From positions 3,224,001-3,288,000 of the forward strand of contig NC_049562.1 of the NCBI RefSeq assembly GCF_013368755.1: DNA of 64,000 bases. The letters run 5' to 3'. A model generated the notes under the pieces. It had not been told where the DNA came from and did not search any database. It saw nothing but the letters and a program-made list of their open reading frames with translations. Positions 34,610 through 45,577 of the stretch are shown one piece after another. The DNA is from Talaromyces rugulosus. Taxonomy: Eukaryota > Ascomycota > Eurotiomycetes > Eurotiales > Trichocomaceae. The translations under genes and the position numbers were made by a program. How positions within the stretch are numbered: the stretch's first letter is position 1; every line of letters starts with the position of its first letter.

Positions 34610-36524
34610 CTAAGAACCAGACATAAACCGATCAATCCACCCACGCTCCTCTCGACGCTTCCTTTCCAGTTTCGGCTTGTGCATCATTGCCCACGCGGCA
34701 CCAGCAAAATAGCCGCCCAGATGCGCCCAGTGGTCTAGCTTGGCGACTTTGAACGGGGAAACCAGGTTGAAGAGCTCAAAGAGGACGATTCCGGCGAGCA
34801 CGGTGGAGCCATCTGCGGCGACATATTCGCGCCATTCGTGTGGCAGGAAGCTGGGGACGAGTTTGTCGCTGGTTATAAAGTTTAGTATTCATGAATGACA
34901 GAAGGTGAAAAAAGGGTAAGAGCATACTTTGAGTGGAGCATGCACCAGGATGCTACGAGCCCGGCAATGGCACCGCTTGCGCCGAGTGACGTGATGGTTA
35001 GCCTGCCCAACAAGACGTGGGCTGTCAACGAGGTGATAGATCCAAGCACGCCTGACGAGAGGTATACGGCCATGAAATCGCCGCGTCCAATTTCATCGTG
35101 AACTATATGCATCATCGTAGGTTAGTGAAAGAACATTTCATATGGAAACGGAATGATGGCATACGTCTTGTTCCAATGAGCCATAGTATAAGCGTATTGG
35201 TAGCCAAGTGTCGCAGCTGCTGGTGACTGAAGACACTGCCAACGACACTCATCGCGTAGGGGTATAGTGGAACGCTGATGAAGTATCGATTGAGCAGACG
35301 CCATGCCGGAGGTGCTTTCCATAGCAGGTATATAGCCACGTTGACTCCCATGATTCCAAATACTGTAGCTGCAGCCGGAGGAATATCGCGCCACATTCGC
35401 TTGTATTCCTTAGGGGGCTCGTATGTCTCCGCATATACATAACATAAACCAAGTGTGAGCAGTGTGACCCCGAGAGCTGGTAGAAGTCGACCGGCCTAGT
35501 GAAATAAGCCTCTATTCGAGAACACTTTGGGATGGAAACATACAGCAGACATCTTGGTAAAATCAGTATCATTATTTTCGGCTCGAATATAGTGTTTTTG
35601 AGCCCATGCCAGGAACGGCCGTTCTTTTGGATCGGCACGCGGACGAGCTAAACAAAGTCAGTAGATCATGTCAGAACCAGCTGGATGTTAAAACTTGCCT
35701 TCGACAACTGCAGCCTCGTTGTATTTCTGCAGCTGTGTGTTCTTTTTCAGATGCTTCTGCAACTTCGCCTGCTCAGCTGCTTCGCCTTCCAACCACTCTT
35801 TGCGCTCTTTCTCGTCTTCCTCAAGTATTCTCGCCTCATTCTTCTCGCGAATTTTCTGAAACACACTTTCGCCGCGAACATCCTTCCCCTCGCCAAGGCG
35901 CGCACCCCAATGCCCACTCTGAGGTTGATGTAGACCCTGCTCTTTGACATGCCTGTACAGCCTCTCTTCTTCTTCCCGCTCCTCGCGCTCAATCCGAGTC
36001 ATAATCGCCGCGTCCTCATCCATTGGATATTGCTTTCGCAGCCAGTGCAGACCATTTTCAATCGTCTTGGGTCGAACCGCGTTTGTGATGTCGGAGGGGA
36101 ACGGCATGTCCAAGGTCCCGGCCTCTCGGCGTCCCTGCAGGACGGACACGATCCGATTTCCCATTTCACGTGTAATCTTTTCAGAGCCGAAAATGGCTTT
36201 TATCTCGGCGGCTGGAAGTGGCTGGGTATCGAGCCTGACGCCGTGTTCGCTGGGTTTAGCTGTTGTCTTTGCGGACCGTCTAAATATCGTGCCTGGTAAC
36301 CCAGTTGCGAAGCCAGCAGGGCGTGACGAAGGAAATAGTTGGTGCCATGAGATCTTCGTGGAGGACTGTATTCGGTGCGTGGGGAACGAAAATGTGCTAA
36401 ATGTGTCCCTCTGCGATAATACGATCGACTTCCGCACGCTCGTCGCGCCGAGCGACCTCGCGGACGCTCGCAAGCCTAATAATGGGCATGAGCCGCGCCA
36501 TACTATCGGAAGCGCATTGCTCAT
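34610..36524 (-). CDS. pcp1: Mitochondrial rhomboid protease (Pcp1/Rbd1 type)
   Basis: Five exons on the minus strand, 36524-35699, 35647-35544, 35495-35165, 35102-34928 and 34868-34610, give 564 residues. The first intron uses a GC donor (AG|GCAAGT). The N-terminus is Arg/Ser-rich and nearly free of acidic residues, a good mitochondrial presequence. Residues about 170-310 are charged and coiled-coil-like. The rhomboid core follows, with about six to seven helices, the catalytic Ser in GASGA (Ser463) and the catalytic His in HWAHLGG (His528). Yeast Pcp1 cleaves Mgm1 and Ccp1 within the inner membrane. The long charged region before the core makes this protein clearly bigger than the 346-residue yeast enzyme. 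Confidence 0.9.
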
Positions 36525-37163
36525 CTCCGGGCCAGCTCGAGGATATGCTTCGTGTGTGTTTCAAGGTCGTGAACGGAGCCGTTTTGTGCAAGCGTTGAGA
36601 GTGGCAGCGGATTTCAGACTACGCAAAAAGCTTGGGCCGCGCAAGCTCCGAGCGGAGGGAACCAATGGCGTCTGCTGAATCTACTTGTCCACTATTTACA
36701 GGAGGGTCAAGGGTTTTTGCTGTCTCTCTAAATTTTCCATTGATCTTCTATTCTTATTATCGTAAATATTTGGAGATATCAATGGTACATTGAGGAATTT
36801 GGGGTTACATATATATGTAGATCCGGATATGTTGATAAGGTAGATGAATAACAATATCTACAACGACATTTCAAAATCCAGAATAGTGGAGTTAGTTGAC
36901 ATTGAATACCAATAGTAGCAAAATTTAACCACAAAGTCAGTCGAAATAGCCACCTCAATACGACATGGATCAACCCCACTGACATTTTGTCATAGACTTA
37001 TGGAAACGTAGTCACGTGGCGATACGGCTGATAAGAAACAAGGCGGCGAGGCGGGACATTCTGCTCAACCACAACGACGTGAGCTGCGTGATATCTCGAG
37101 ATCTCATAAATTTACTGAAAAATACATCGCTCAACAAACTGTTGCTGCTCTATTGTTGCCACC
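36525..37163. promoter_or_regulatory. Divergent upstream region between pcp1 and the Adc17-like gene
   Basis: It holds both promoters. The middle (about 36720-36960) is strongly AT-rich. Open frames from here that run into the rhomboid gene on the plus strand are antisense shadows. Confidence 0.45.
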
Positions 37164-37616
37164 ATGTCATCCGAAGCGCAGCCCATCCCCGCCGAAGTGT
37201 TCGCCGAAGCAATCAAGAGCCTCCCGCTCTCATCGCTCTATGCCAAAGTCTCCGAACTGCGCAATTCCATAGCTCACCTCAGTCGCTCCAACGAAGAGCT
37301 TAGGACGTATATCCGAGAGTCAGAAGATGGGCCGGATTCGCCCGATAACAAGGAACTCGAAAACTACGTCCTTGAAAACGAGGCTGTGATGCAAGCTATG
37401 GCGCAACGGATAGGCTTGCTGAAAGCTGAGGTAGAGGACAGAGGCCAGCAGTGGATGGAGGAGGTTCTCGCAGATGATGAGGCCGGTGCAGCAGAAGAAT
37501 TAACACCCAACGGCGTATTACATGAGACAGACGCTGGGCATGTGAACGGAGCGCCGACTCCCTCGGGTCATCAGCATGAAGATAGTGACGGGGATGACGA
37601 AGGCATTCACCTATGA
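37164..37616 (+). CDS. Proteasome assembly chaperone Adc17/Tma17-like
   Basis: A single exon of 150 residues, close to yeast Tma17. The start context is ideal (gccaccATGt). The conserved core is a helical pair: SLPLSSLYAKVSELRNSIAHLSRSNEELRTYI and then the ENEAVMQAMAQRIGLLKAEV region, which matches the family pattern of I-x-x-S-I-x-H-L-x-R-S-N followed by a second helix with E-N-E. The C-terminal 50 residues are acidic and disordered. In yeast the protein helps pair Rpt3 and Rpt6 during assembly of the proteasome base and is stress-induced. The assignment rests on recalled motif similarity; the family is short, which limits certainty. Confidence 0.72.
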   Translation: MSSEAQPIPAEVFAEAIKSLPLSSLYAKVSELRNSIAHLSRSNEELRTYIRESEDGPDSPDNKELENYVLENEAVMQAMAQRIGLLKAEVEDRGQQWMEEVLADDEAGAAEELTPNGVLHETDAGHVNGAPTPSGHQHEDSDGDDEGIHL

Positions 37617-38121
37617 TGGATAACTTCAACCCTTCAAATGTTTTCTTCTTTTTTCTCAGCCGCACACAGAGGCGGCCTGGTTTTATGATACCCAAAAGCA
37701 TGTTCAGATTTAGTGTGAAATGTCCGTTTTTGACTAATATCGTCTATCCGCTATCCTGATCTCATATCTAGGTTGTCCCCATGTCCGGGAGTTTGGATAT
37801 TTGCAAATATGATGGAATTCGTATAGGCATAACTCCCAGATCCTCACTATCAGATTATAAAAAAAGGAAAAAAAGAAAAGGACAAACAAGCCACTGGAAC
37901 TATTTCCTGCAGGCAACCAGATAACACTTCAACTACGCTGAAAGGAAAAAGACATATAATAAAATGATTTTCATGCATACCCAAATAGTGCGAAATTGGA
38001 TCCCGTAAAATATAATCCTCAACGGCTAGTGTATGTCGAGGTGCTCGCGCCAAAGTCAACCACAGAGAAACATCACAATCGTTACTCAACTACTCAACGC
38101 TCTGAGTTATCTGCATCTGTA
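37617..38121. other. Convergent 3' intergenic region
   Basis: AT-rich sequence between two convergent stops, fitting 3' UTRs. No gene is seen. Confidence 0.5.
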
Positions 38122-39250
38122 TCAAGCGGCGGGTGGATTAGCTGCAGGTGCTGCTGCCGGCGTACCCGCGGCCTCCTGTGAGACCCAATGACCAGCGATG
38201 GCCTCCGGGGGAATCTTCTCTTGCTTGATAAACAGATCGATGAGTGGTTGCATGGGCTCCATCTCCTTCTCAGCCACAAGCTTGTAGTACTTGGCGACTG
38301 TGACAAAGTGGACAAAGCACATGTTCAACATTTCGTGGCGGTTGATGTGCCAGAACGGATCCAGCCAGTGGCCATGGTACAAGTGGGCGTAGCAGCGGAA
38401 CATTTGCTTCATGATACCTTGGCAATCCTTGTAGAAGGTAGGGGGGAACCCGCTGGATTTCCCGATCCAATCCTGGCCAGTAAGTGTAGTCAAGGACGCA
38501 TTCAAGTTGGTGGGACCGGCCGGGATTGGTGTGCTTGCTGGGGGAGTTGCCACATCGCCAGAAGCAAAGGTATGCGGTGCGCCCTGGATTGGTTCCGTGG
38601 GGAACATGACCGGGTCATGAATCTTGCTGACAATCCATTTCTCAACTCGATTGATAAACTTGGGTGCCGAGATCTTGGCAGCACGCCCATCAACGAGCCA
38701 GGTGTAGGTGAGTCTGGGCATGAATCATATTAGACATGGTCAAGTGTTAACTAGGGCCTGTGTTTATTAACATACCGTCCAGCAGACATTGTCGGGCAAG
38801 TGTTCTCATTGCATAGGGGGAGACCAGTCACAGTGTTCACTTCCTGAATCACTTGTAACATGCCGTGAAGTAGACGATATTGTTCAACAACTGCCTCAGC
38901 TGTTAACTGGGTGGTAGACAACAGATATTCAATACCAACTTACTCTGATGAGCAAGCCACTCGCCCAGCTCGACATTTTTCGGACAAGCGCAGAGAGTTA
39001 GAAAGTTTCCTTTCACGTTCAAGGGGGCGTATTTCTCCTGGAAAAAGTACTTCGGGGCGTCTTCATTGTTAGGGACAACATCCGTGGTGAGATTAGACGC
39101 GACCGAGGACGACTGAGGAACGGCAGAGGCTGTAGCAAGGGGCTGTGGCTGGTATACTGCTGGAGGTGTTTGAGCACCGTTGTTGGCTTTGGGTGGATTG
39201 GGCGGGTTCTTGTTATTGCCGCCTCGACCGAAGCCCTGACGCCTGGACAT
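38122..39250 (-). CDS. Mob1/phocein family protein
   Basis: Three exons on the minus strand, 39250-38944, 38899-38776 and 38713-38122, give 340 residues. The first 65 residues are Gly/Asn/Pro/Gln-rich. The Mob fold follows: VKGNFLTLCACPKNVELGEWLAHQ, a zinc site with C-x4-C in CNENTCPTMSAG, and the matching H-x4-H in YAHLYHGHW. An insertion of about 40 residues rich in Ala/Thr/Pro sits before the last helices. Mob proteins are co-activators of NDR/LATS-type kinases in septation, polarity or STRIPAK pathways. The sequence differs from what I recall of canonical fungal Mob1 and Mob2 and seems to be a separate fungal subgroup, so I give no symbol. Introns are 44 and 61 nt. Confidence 0.83.
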
Positions 39251-39764
39251 GACGATGGCTGGTTAGCTTACAGAAAAGAAAACGCAGGGCAAACAATGGG
39301 CAAGTCCACAAAGCTCGGAGAGTAAAGCCATTCTGTCGGGGTGGCTGCATGGGAAGACAGGCGAAGAGCCAGTGCGGGGAAATACTCACACACTTTGAAA
39401 GAACGTAGCCATCGTGATCGACCCTACCTGGGCAGAGCTTCGATGGGAGAGCTGGGAATCAGCGAATGCCTCTCCAGACTACAATGCAGCAGACGGGAAT
39501 GGAGGATGAAGGAGGAAAGGAAGTACAGGGGGGGAAAGGAGCATAGAGCGATTTCCTTAGTTCGCTGTCGTTCCTCCGTCCCCCTAAGAGTAAGGCCGCT
39601 GTTTCGGCGTGGAGCAGAGCCCACCTGCCGCGCTAACGCCTAATCAGGCATAGCTCCCAGAGCGGCATCGTTGCGCGAGCAAAGGCGTTCTTGACTTCTG
39701 CTCTGGTCTTGCGGTTTTTTCTCCCCCCTACTCCTCGCACATCCTTTTAGTTTTATCCCACACA
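39251..39764. promoter_or_regulatory. Divergent upstream region between the Mob gene and leo1
   Basis: About 510 bases carry both promoters and leaders. The leo1 side has a pyrimidine-rich leader (about 39700-39760). No gene is supported. Confidence 0.5.
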
Positions 39765-41194
39765 ATGTCTTCGTCAGAGGATGAAGATGTCCGACGGCCT
39801 GGTCGCAATGCCCGTGGTAGGCTAAGCGACGACGAAGGAAACGCATCTGAAATGGACCAGAACAATGATGCCGACGACAAGGATGATCTCTTTGGGTCTG
39901 ATAGCGATGGGGGTCTGAACGAGTACGTGGTCCATTTAAATCCTTTCTAATAGGCGCCTTGAGCTAATACTTCTTCCAGACTACCGGACCGCACGCTGAA
40001 CGATCCCGAACTCGATTCTGGCGACGATGAAGGGCGGTACGACCGAACAGGTGATCGCATGGATTTAGCCGACGATGGCGATGAGGGTGGTTACGAGGAG
40101 ACCCTCAAGGTCATGGATCTGAGCCTGGGTAGAGCACCGGAGCCACAGAGCACAAACCAAGAGGTATGCTTGCTTTTTCTTCTCGCTTATTGCGATCAAT
40201 GCTGAGTGACCCGGAGGTTTATACAATGGAAATGCCCAACTTTCTTGCACTTGAGACGGAGGAATTCAGACCAGAGACTTATGTTGCGCCGCCTTACTCG
40301 ACCGCCGCCACTTCCTTGTGTTGGAGATACGATCCCAAGGACGCGTCCCAGCTTCAATCCAACGTCCGCATTGTCCAGTGGGAAGATGGCTCCCTTACAT
40401 TGCAGCTTGCCTCAAATCCGAAAGAACAGTACAGAATTGCGTCCAAGCCATTGGCGCCTCTCGACAAAGCAGGAAATTACGATCCTTCCTTGGATACACA
40501 TACCTATCTGGCGGCTGCCGCTGAGACCGCCTCGGTATTCAAAATCACCTCGCATCTTACACACCAGCTGAAACCTCTGCCAACGAGTTCAGTAACGGAC
40601 GATGCTATACAGCGGCTCCAAGAAAACCTGGTGGCTGCAGGCGCAACCAACAGATTGAATTCTTATGGCTCAGGGATTGCCATTATTGATATCAATGAAG
40701 ACCCGGAGCTCGCTGGAAAGAGGGCCGAGGCAGCCGAGAGACTAAAGATGAGAGAGGACCGCAAGCGACAGCAATATGCCGACCGGGAACAAAACAAAAC
40801 CGCGCGTCGTCCAACATACCGATCTTCTCGTGGCGGTCTGACTGCTGCGGGCCTAGAAGACGACGACGGCATGCTTGCAACACGCCCGATGAAGAAGCGT
40901 CCTCGTCCAAATCGACGTGGAGAAATCTATTCAGACGACGAAGAAGACCAGGGCCGTCACCGACAAGACTCCTACGAAGTCGACGATTTTGTAGCCGACG
41001 ATGATGAAGAGCTTGAAGAGGTCGAGGACGCATCTGGCTCGCTCCCAGATGACGAAGCAGATGCTGAAGGCGAGAGCGACGTAGAGAGACCTGCCCAATC
41101 GCCTCCAAGGAGGACTGTAGCGGGTGATGCTGGTTCACCGCCCGCCAGGAAGAAGAATCGTTACCGAGTCGAAGATGATGACGAGGAAGAGTGA
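39765..41194 (+). CDS. leo1: Leo1 subunit of the Paf1 transcription elongation complex
   Basis: Three exons, 39765-39922, 39980-40163 and 40217-41194, give 439 residues. The acidic, Ser/Asp-rich N-terminus is typical of Leo1. The conserved domain starts near residue 115 with EMPNFLALETEEFRPETY, continues with the LCWRYDP and IVQWEDGSLTLQL strands, and ends near LKPLPTSS. A basic helical segment with KRAEAAERLKMREDRKRQQ follows, then a long acidic tail with alternating Arg patches. Paf1C travels with RNA polymerase II and supports histone H2B ubiquitination and H3 methylation. The gene converges on the AflR-like gene, with under 200 bases between the stops. Confidence 0.93.
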
Positions 41195-41390
41195 ATCTGT
41201 ACATAATTTAGTTACGGTTGTAGTCCGGATCTTTGCATTTCTTCTGCTTCATATAATCATCAGCTATACTTGAATAAAAGCCAAAATTCTTGTTGTGAAT
41301 ACCAGTTGACCTTCATATAAAGAAAGATGGAACTACATAATCCTAATATTTCAACATTGGTGGGCAAGCACGTTTCATTTCATGTCTTAT

Positions 41391-42693
41391 CTACAAAGGC
41401 TCCACGCCATCTGGATATTCCCAAGGCTGAAAGTTGAACCTTTCAATAACTGCCCTGGCAGCGCCGACGATTTTAAGGCACAGCATATCCCTCTCTTCCA
41501 TATTCTGTTTTTCTTCCGCCGGGTCAATTTCCGGATCACTCGCGGCCGTTGAAGTTGAGCGTGACAGGGATTGTGGCGTATGCAACCTTGAATAAGCGGT
41601 ATCCGACTGGGGCGTCAAGTTGTGACTGCGTTTTTCGGCATGCCACCTTCGTTGGCGCGTTTCCATTTCTCGAATGAGTGAGAGAATGTCCGGTGTACAG
41701 GAGCAGACGACCGTGGGTTGACAAAACTCGGGCTCTATGCAACTGCCGATGACTGACCAGCGGATAACCTCTCGTAGCCATTGCCGCCATTTCTCTTTTG
41801 CGCCTTGAGGGTCTTCGATGATCGAATTTTGGAAGGTCGCAGGAGCAATCTCCTTGCCCAAGGCTTCAGCATCGGCCTCGGATACTCTTAGCCACGCATC
41901 TGAAACCACGCTCAGAAGGGTCCCCAGCATCATAACATTTTGCATTCCAGTGGCAAACGATAACGGGCATATTTCGCACCGAATGACAGATTGGGCTGTC
42001 CTTGCTGTTGTATGCAGCGAGGTGATGGTTTCTCTAGTGACGGAAAATGCACTGAGGCTTGACAGTGTGCTTAAGCAAAGGTAAAGGTAAGAAAGGCAAG
42101 GGCATTGGGGTGTATCTTGAACAACCCCAGGCGACATGGATTCTGGGAGCAAGCTGGGGATTTCCGAATTCATGGACAGCATGGCAGAAGCAGCAGACGC
42201 CGTTGAAAAATCCGGCCAAGGATCAGATGTTTCAAAGACCGGTCGTAACTGGTGCGATGGTTCTAGTGATGTAGCTAGACTCGGCTCGACTGTACCTGTC
42301 GGACGGTTCAAAAAGACTGGAGGACATAGATGGAAAGTGTCCACCCCTACTTCCGTCGAAGTCCAATCCTTTTCGAAGTCTGATAAAAGAGGGCAGGGAT
42401 GATTTCCGACAAAAGCTGCATCGATATCATCGTTCTCTCGTACCCGTTTCTTGGGAGGCCGGCCCATCTGTTTCTGTACTGAATAGTGGCAGGTGAGACC
42501 TTGGGTGACGCATCTTCGGCATCCAACTTTTTCCCCTGAGCATTTCAACTTTCGTTTTCCTATCTTAAGAATTAGCATACCGGGTGATCGGTATCACTAG
42601 GAGCTTTTAAAGCATACGGCACTCATCACACGCTGCGTGTCTTTTCGCTTCCGTGATCGTATTCTCCACTACAAAGGAATCATTGAATGCCAT
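41391..42693 (-). CDS. AflR-like Zn2Cys6 transcription factor
   Basis: Two exons on the minus strand, 42693-42618 and 42559-41391, give 414 residues. The intron splits the zinc cluster just after the second cysteine; without it the cluster is incomplete. Cysteines fall at 22, 25, 32, 39, 42 and 49, followed by the linker QKQMGRPPKKR that is typical of AflR-type regulators. An in-frame stop lies two codons before the chosen ATG. The C-terminal half has the Cys-rich helical region seen in this family (PCPCLSYLYLCLSTLSSL) and ends in a conserved-looking FNFQPWEYPDGVEPL tail. AflR regulates aflatoxin/sterigmatocystin genes, but no biosynthetic cluster surrounds this gene, so it is only a family relative with unknown targets. 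Confidence 0.87.
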
Positions 42694-43225
42694 TATTCAT
42701 ACCAGGACAGAGCCTGCAACGGTGGCCGGAAAAAAAATTCGTCAGATTCAAAAATTTTATTATCGTCTCTCTCGGATATTGTTCTTGTTAGTTTCCGTTT
42801 CCGGTTCATGCGCCGTGGACTCGAGAACGGTGATAAAATAATCTATAAAAAGAGCTTCTTCGACGAGCCGTCGCCGTAGTCTAGAGACTGAGTATATTGT
42901 GTGCAGTAAAGCAAGTGTCTTTCAACCGGGATAGACGTGATTTGGCAGGATTCAGCTTTAGCTTCAGCTTGATCTAGAGGTGGTCAACTGGTGGTGGTTG
43001 GTTTAGTCATGTGTAAGGCAGCTGAGGCTGCGGCGAGATGCCTGATCAGGCAGCCAATCACAGGTCTCTATGTGTCTTATGTAAGTGCATGCTCCACCGT
43101 TTTTTCTTCGCTGAGTTGATTGGCCCGCGACGATCATCAATATCAAGCAACAGCATGCATTATTATTGTTGCTATTGGCAAAAGACATCAATGCTGAACC
43201 ACCGCCGACCAGCGTTGGGGTAGCG
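42694..43225. promoter_or_regulatory. Divergent upstream region between the AflR-like and ICT1-like genes
   Basis: It holds both promoters. No gene or RNA is seen; the reading frame of the ICT1-like gene is open somewhat upstream of its ATG. Confidence 0.45.
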
Positions 43226-43930
43226 ATGGGCTCCGTTTTCACACCATGGCGCCCGTGTTTGAGCACGAGTCACGCTGCTCTGATTAGACCCCTGAGGTTT
43301 TCCGTGTCCAAGCGGGGCTTTGGGAATAATGCCAGCGAACCAAACGAGGAAGAATTGAAAAAGGCCAGACAATGGCTGAAAACTTTCTCTACAAGTACGA
43401 TTCCTCGCGACATAGGTGTTATGACATATAGCCGCTCCAGCGGCCCCGGGGGACAGAATGTAAACAAGTACGTTGATGCTACGTTTATACAGATAAATGA
43501 ATTCTAACACATAAGAATTCCAGACTCAATTCGAAAGCGACGCTTCAGGTCCCCCTGAAACATCTGCATCCAATATTGCCCCGCATTTTACATCAGGATT
43601 TGCAAAACAGTCGCTACATGGCCGAAAGAAGCAATTCTCTCGTTATCAACTCCGATGAGAGTAGAAAACGATCTGACAATATGGAATCGTGTTATGTGAA
43701 GCTCTACACTTTGATTCAAACGATTGCCAAGACTACTATTCCTGGGGAAACCTCCCAGTATCAAATTGATCGAGTGAAAGGACTGTGAGTGTGGTATATA
43801 TTATACGTGCCGTCAAGCTCGTCTGACAAAAATTTCCAGGAAACATGCAGAAAATGAGTCCAGACTAAAACATAAGAAATTGAAAAGCTCCAAGAAAAGT
43901 AGTCGTCGAGGAAGCAAATATGACGAGTGA
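43226..43930 (+). CDS. Mitochondrial ICT1-like peptidyl-tRNA hydrolase / release factor
   Basis: Three exons, 43226-43467, 43524-43784 and 43840-43930, give 197 residues. The first 30 residues (MGSVFTPWRPCLSTSHAALIRPLRF) are basic and hydroxylated without acidic residues, a likely mitochondrial presequence. The RF-1 domain follows, with the catalytic loop SRSSGPGGQNVNK (Gly-Gly-Gln at 75-77), and the basic tail ends in Lys/Ser-rich KKLKSSKKSSRRGSK. The family (human ICT1, yeast Pth4) lacks codon-recognition domains and rescues stalled mitochondrial ribosomes by hydrolysing peptidyl-tRNA. The stop lies 75 bases from the convergent stop of utp6, so the two 3' UTRs probably overlap. Confidence 0.88.
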
Positions 43931-44005
43931 CATACAAGAATTGGGGACATAGTTTAAATTAGCATATATGAAAACGCCATGTAATCTAAATTCATCAAGG
44001 GTGCA

Positions 44006-45255
44006 TTATTCTTCCAAGCTATCTTTTTGTCCAAGTTCCCTTTGAACACGCTCCATGGTGATTGTGGCTGCCTTTTGTAGTGATGGGTCAAGCATCTGAT
44101 CCTCTGACAACGTCTTCAACCATTTAATCAATTCCTCACCCAGACTGGGCTGCATGTGATACTTTTTCATGTGGCTTAGAGCGACTCCGAATGCTCGGGG
44201 AAAGTTTGGTGATGTGGCCTCGATGCCCGCAACAGGCGATTTGATATGGCATATCTGGATGTGGTAGTTGTCGGTCAGTGTCGAGACCTGGTGCGCCATA
44301 ACATGATCGACGACCTTCCGTAAACACGGTAGATTTTCGAATTCAAAGATCATGTCAAAAAACCCATGAGCCAGAATCGGGTCATTTCCTGATTGTTTCA
44401 TAGCCGCGTCAAAGATAGCCATTGGTATAGCTCCTGTAAGTGCGGGTGTTGCGTCGAGCGCCACCAGTGCCTCTTCATCCAACCCGTTATTTTTGTCTGA
44501 TGTGGGTTCGATATCTTCGGCGGTGATCGTAGGAAGGACCATCATATCAGCATCCTCATCGTTGCTCTCCGTGGAAGCCGGTTTCTCCTGCGCAGGCTGG
44601 TCCAGCCCCAATATTCTCCGACGTGTGAAAAGTTTGGCAATGTAAATACACTCCAATTTTCCATATTGGATCCACATTTTCCTCTGCGTTTTGCAAAAGC
44701 GTAGACCCCGTTGAAAAAAGCTCCGTGCCTGCGTCATATCTGCATGCTCCTCCAAGGCGTATTTGGCCGCATAGATCCACAGGTCGGGGTTGGAGGGATG
44801 CAGTCGGAGAGCGTCAGCGAACACGTCCGTCAGTCTTCTGTACATTTTCTGCTGCCGGCAGTATTCGATATACTGAATCCACAGGCCCAGATCGCCCGAG
44901 CATTTCCGCGTGGCACGGTCTAGTATGAATAAAATGCGTCGTCCCGCATGCTGCGGTGCGGCTTTGATCCCGAGTCTTTTGGAGCGCTTTTTTCGCAGGG
45001 TGTCTAGGTTCATCTCGTACTCTGCATATCGCGCAAAATCGGCCGGCCTGACACCGGGGGCGTTGACTTTGTGCTCGAAATCGGACCGCTTCTTCGCGAT
45101 GGAACGAATCTCATCCTGTAGCGCTGGGTTAGCATGGGCCGGGGTTGCTGTCGCAGGAACAGGGCAATTACTTTTGTGAAGACGCCCTTCTTCTCATACT
45201 CCTTGAGCTCGGGAACGGCTTTCTCTAGGTAGAAACGGGCTTTGTCGGCGGCCAT
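44006..45255 (-). CDS. utp6: U3 snoRNP component Utp6
   Basis: Two exons on the minus strand, 45255-45172 and 45115-44006, give 397 residues. The N-terminal family region begins MAADKARFYLEKAVPELKEYEKKGVF. Half-a-TPR (HAT) repeats follow, each with the W-x-x-Y and A-x-x-x-x-P/F pattern: GLWIQYIEYCRQQKMYRRL, PDLWIYAAKYALEE, and RKMWIQYGKLE. The C-terminal half is helical with an acidic insertion around residues 200-230. Utp6 is part of the UtpB module of the small-subunit processome in the nucleolus, needed for 18S rRNA maturation. Length fits the family (yeast 440). Confidence 0.92.
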
Positions 45256-45577
45256 GTTGAGGTTCTAGAATTGCTCTAGTACAAAATTGCATTTGATTGA
45301 AGAAAAAAAAAAAAAAAAAACGTCAGTCGGATAGACCGGCGGCTAGTCCATTTCGGGACTAGGGCAATTGGCGCGAGGAGGTACAAGAACCGCGAAGGAA
45401 ACAACAAGGACGATTATTTCCGTTCTCCATCCCACTCTGGGGCCTGTCCTTTTCAGCCCTTCCTCTGTTGTTTGTATCTTTTTACGCCGTTCTTTTCAGC
45501 TGATAATCTAATCTAATCTCGTACCTAAATCGGCCTCCCGCACTCGGTATCCGTGCTTCCCTTGTCATCCCGCCTCG
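45256..45577. promoter_or_regulatory. Divergent promoter region between utp6 and cwh43
   Basis: About 320 bases separate two divergent start codons. An 18-base poly-A run at 45303-45320 could act as a nucleosome-excluding element for both genes. A pyrimidine-rich leader precedes cwh43. Confidence 0.55.

Noticed and set aside
35944..36678. Open frame of 244 codons on the plus strand
   Set aside because: It is antisense to the first exon of the rhomboid gene and shows no recognisable domain.
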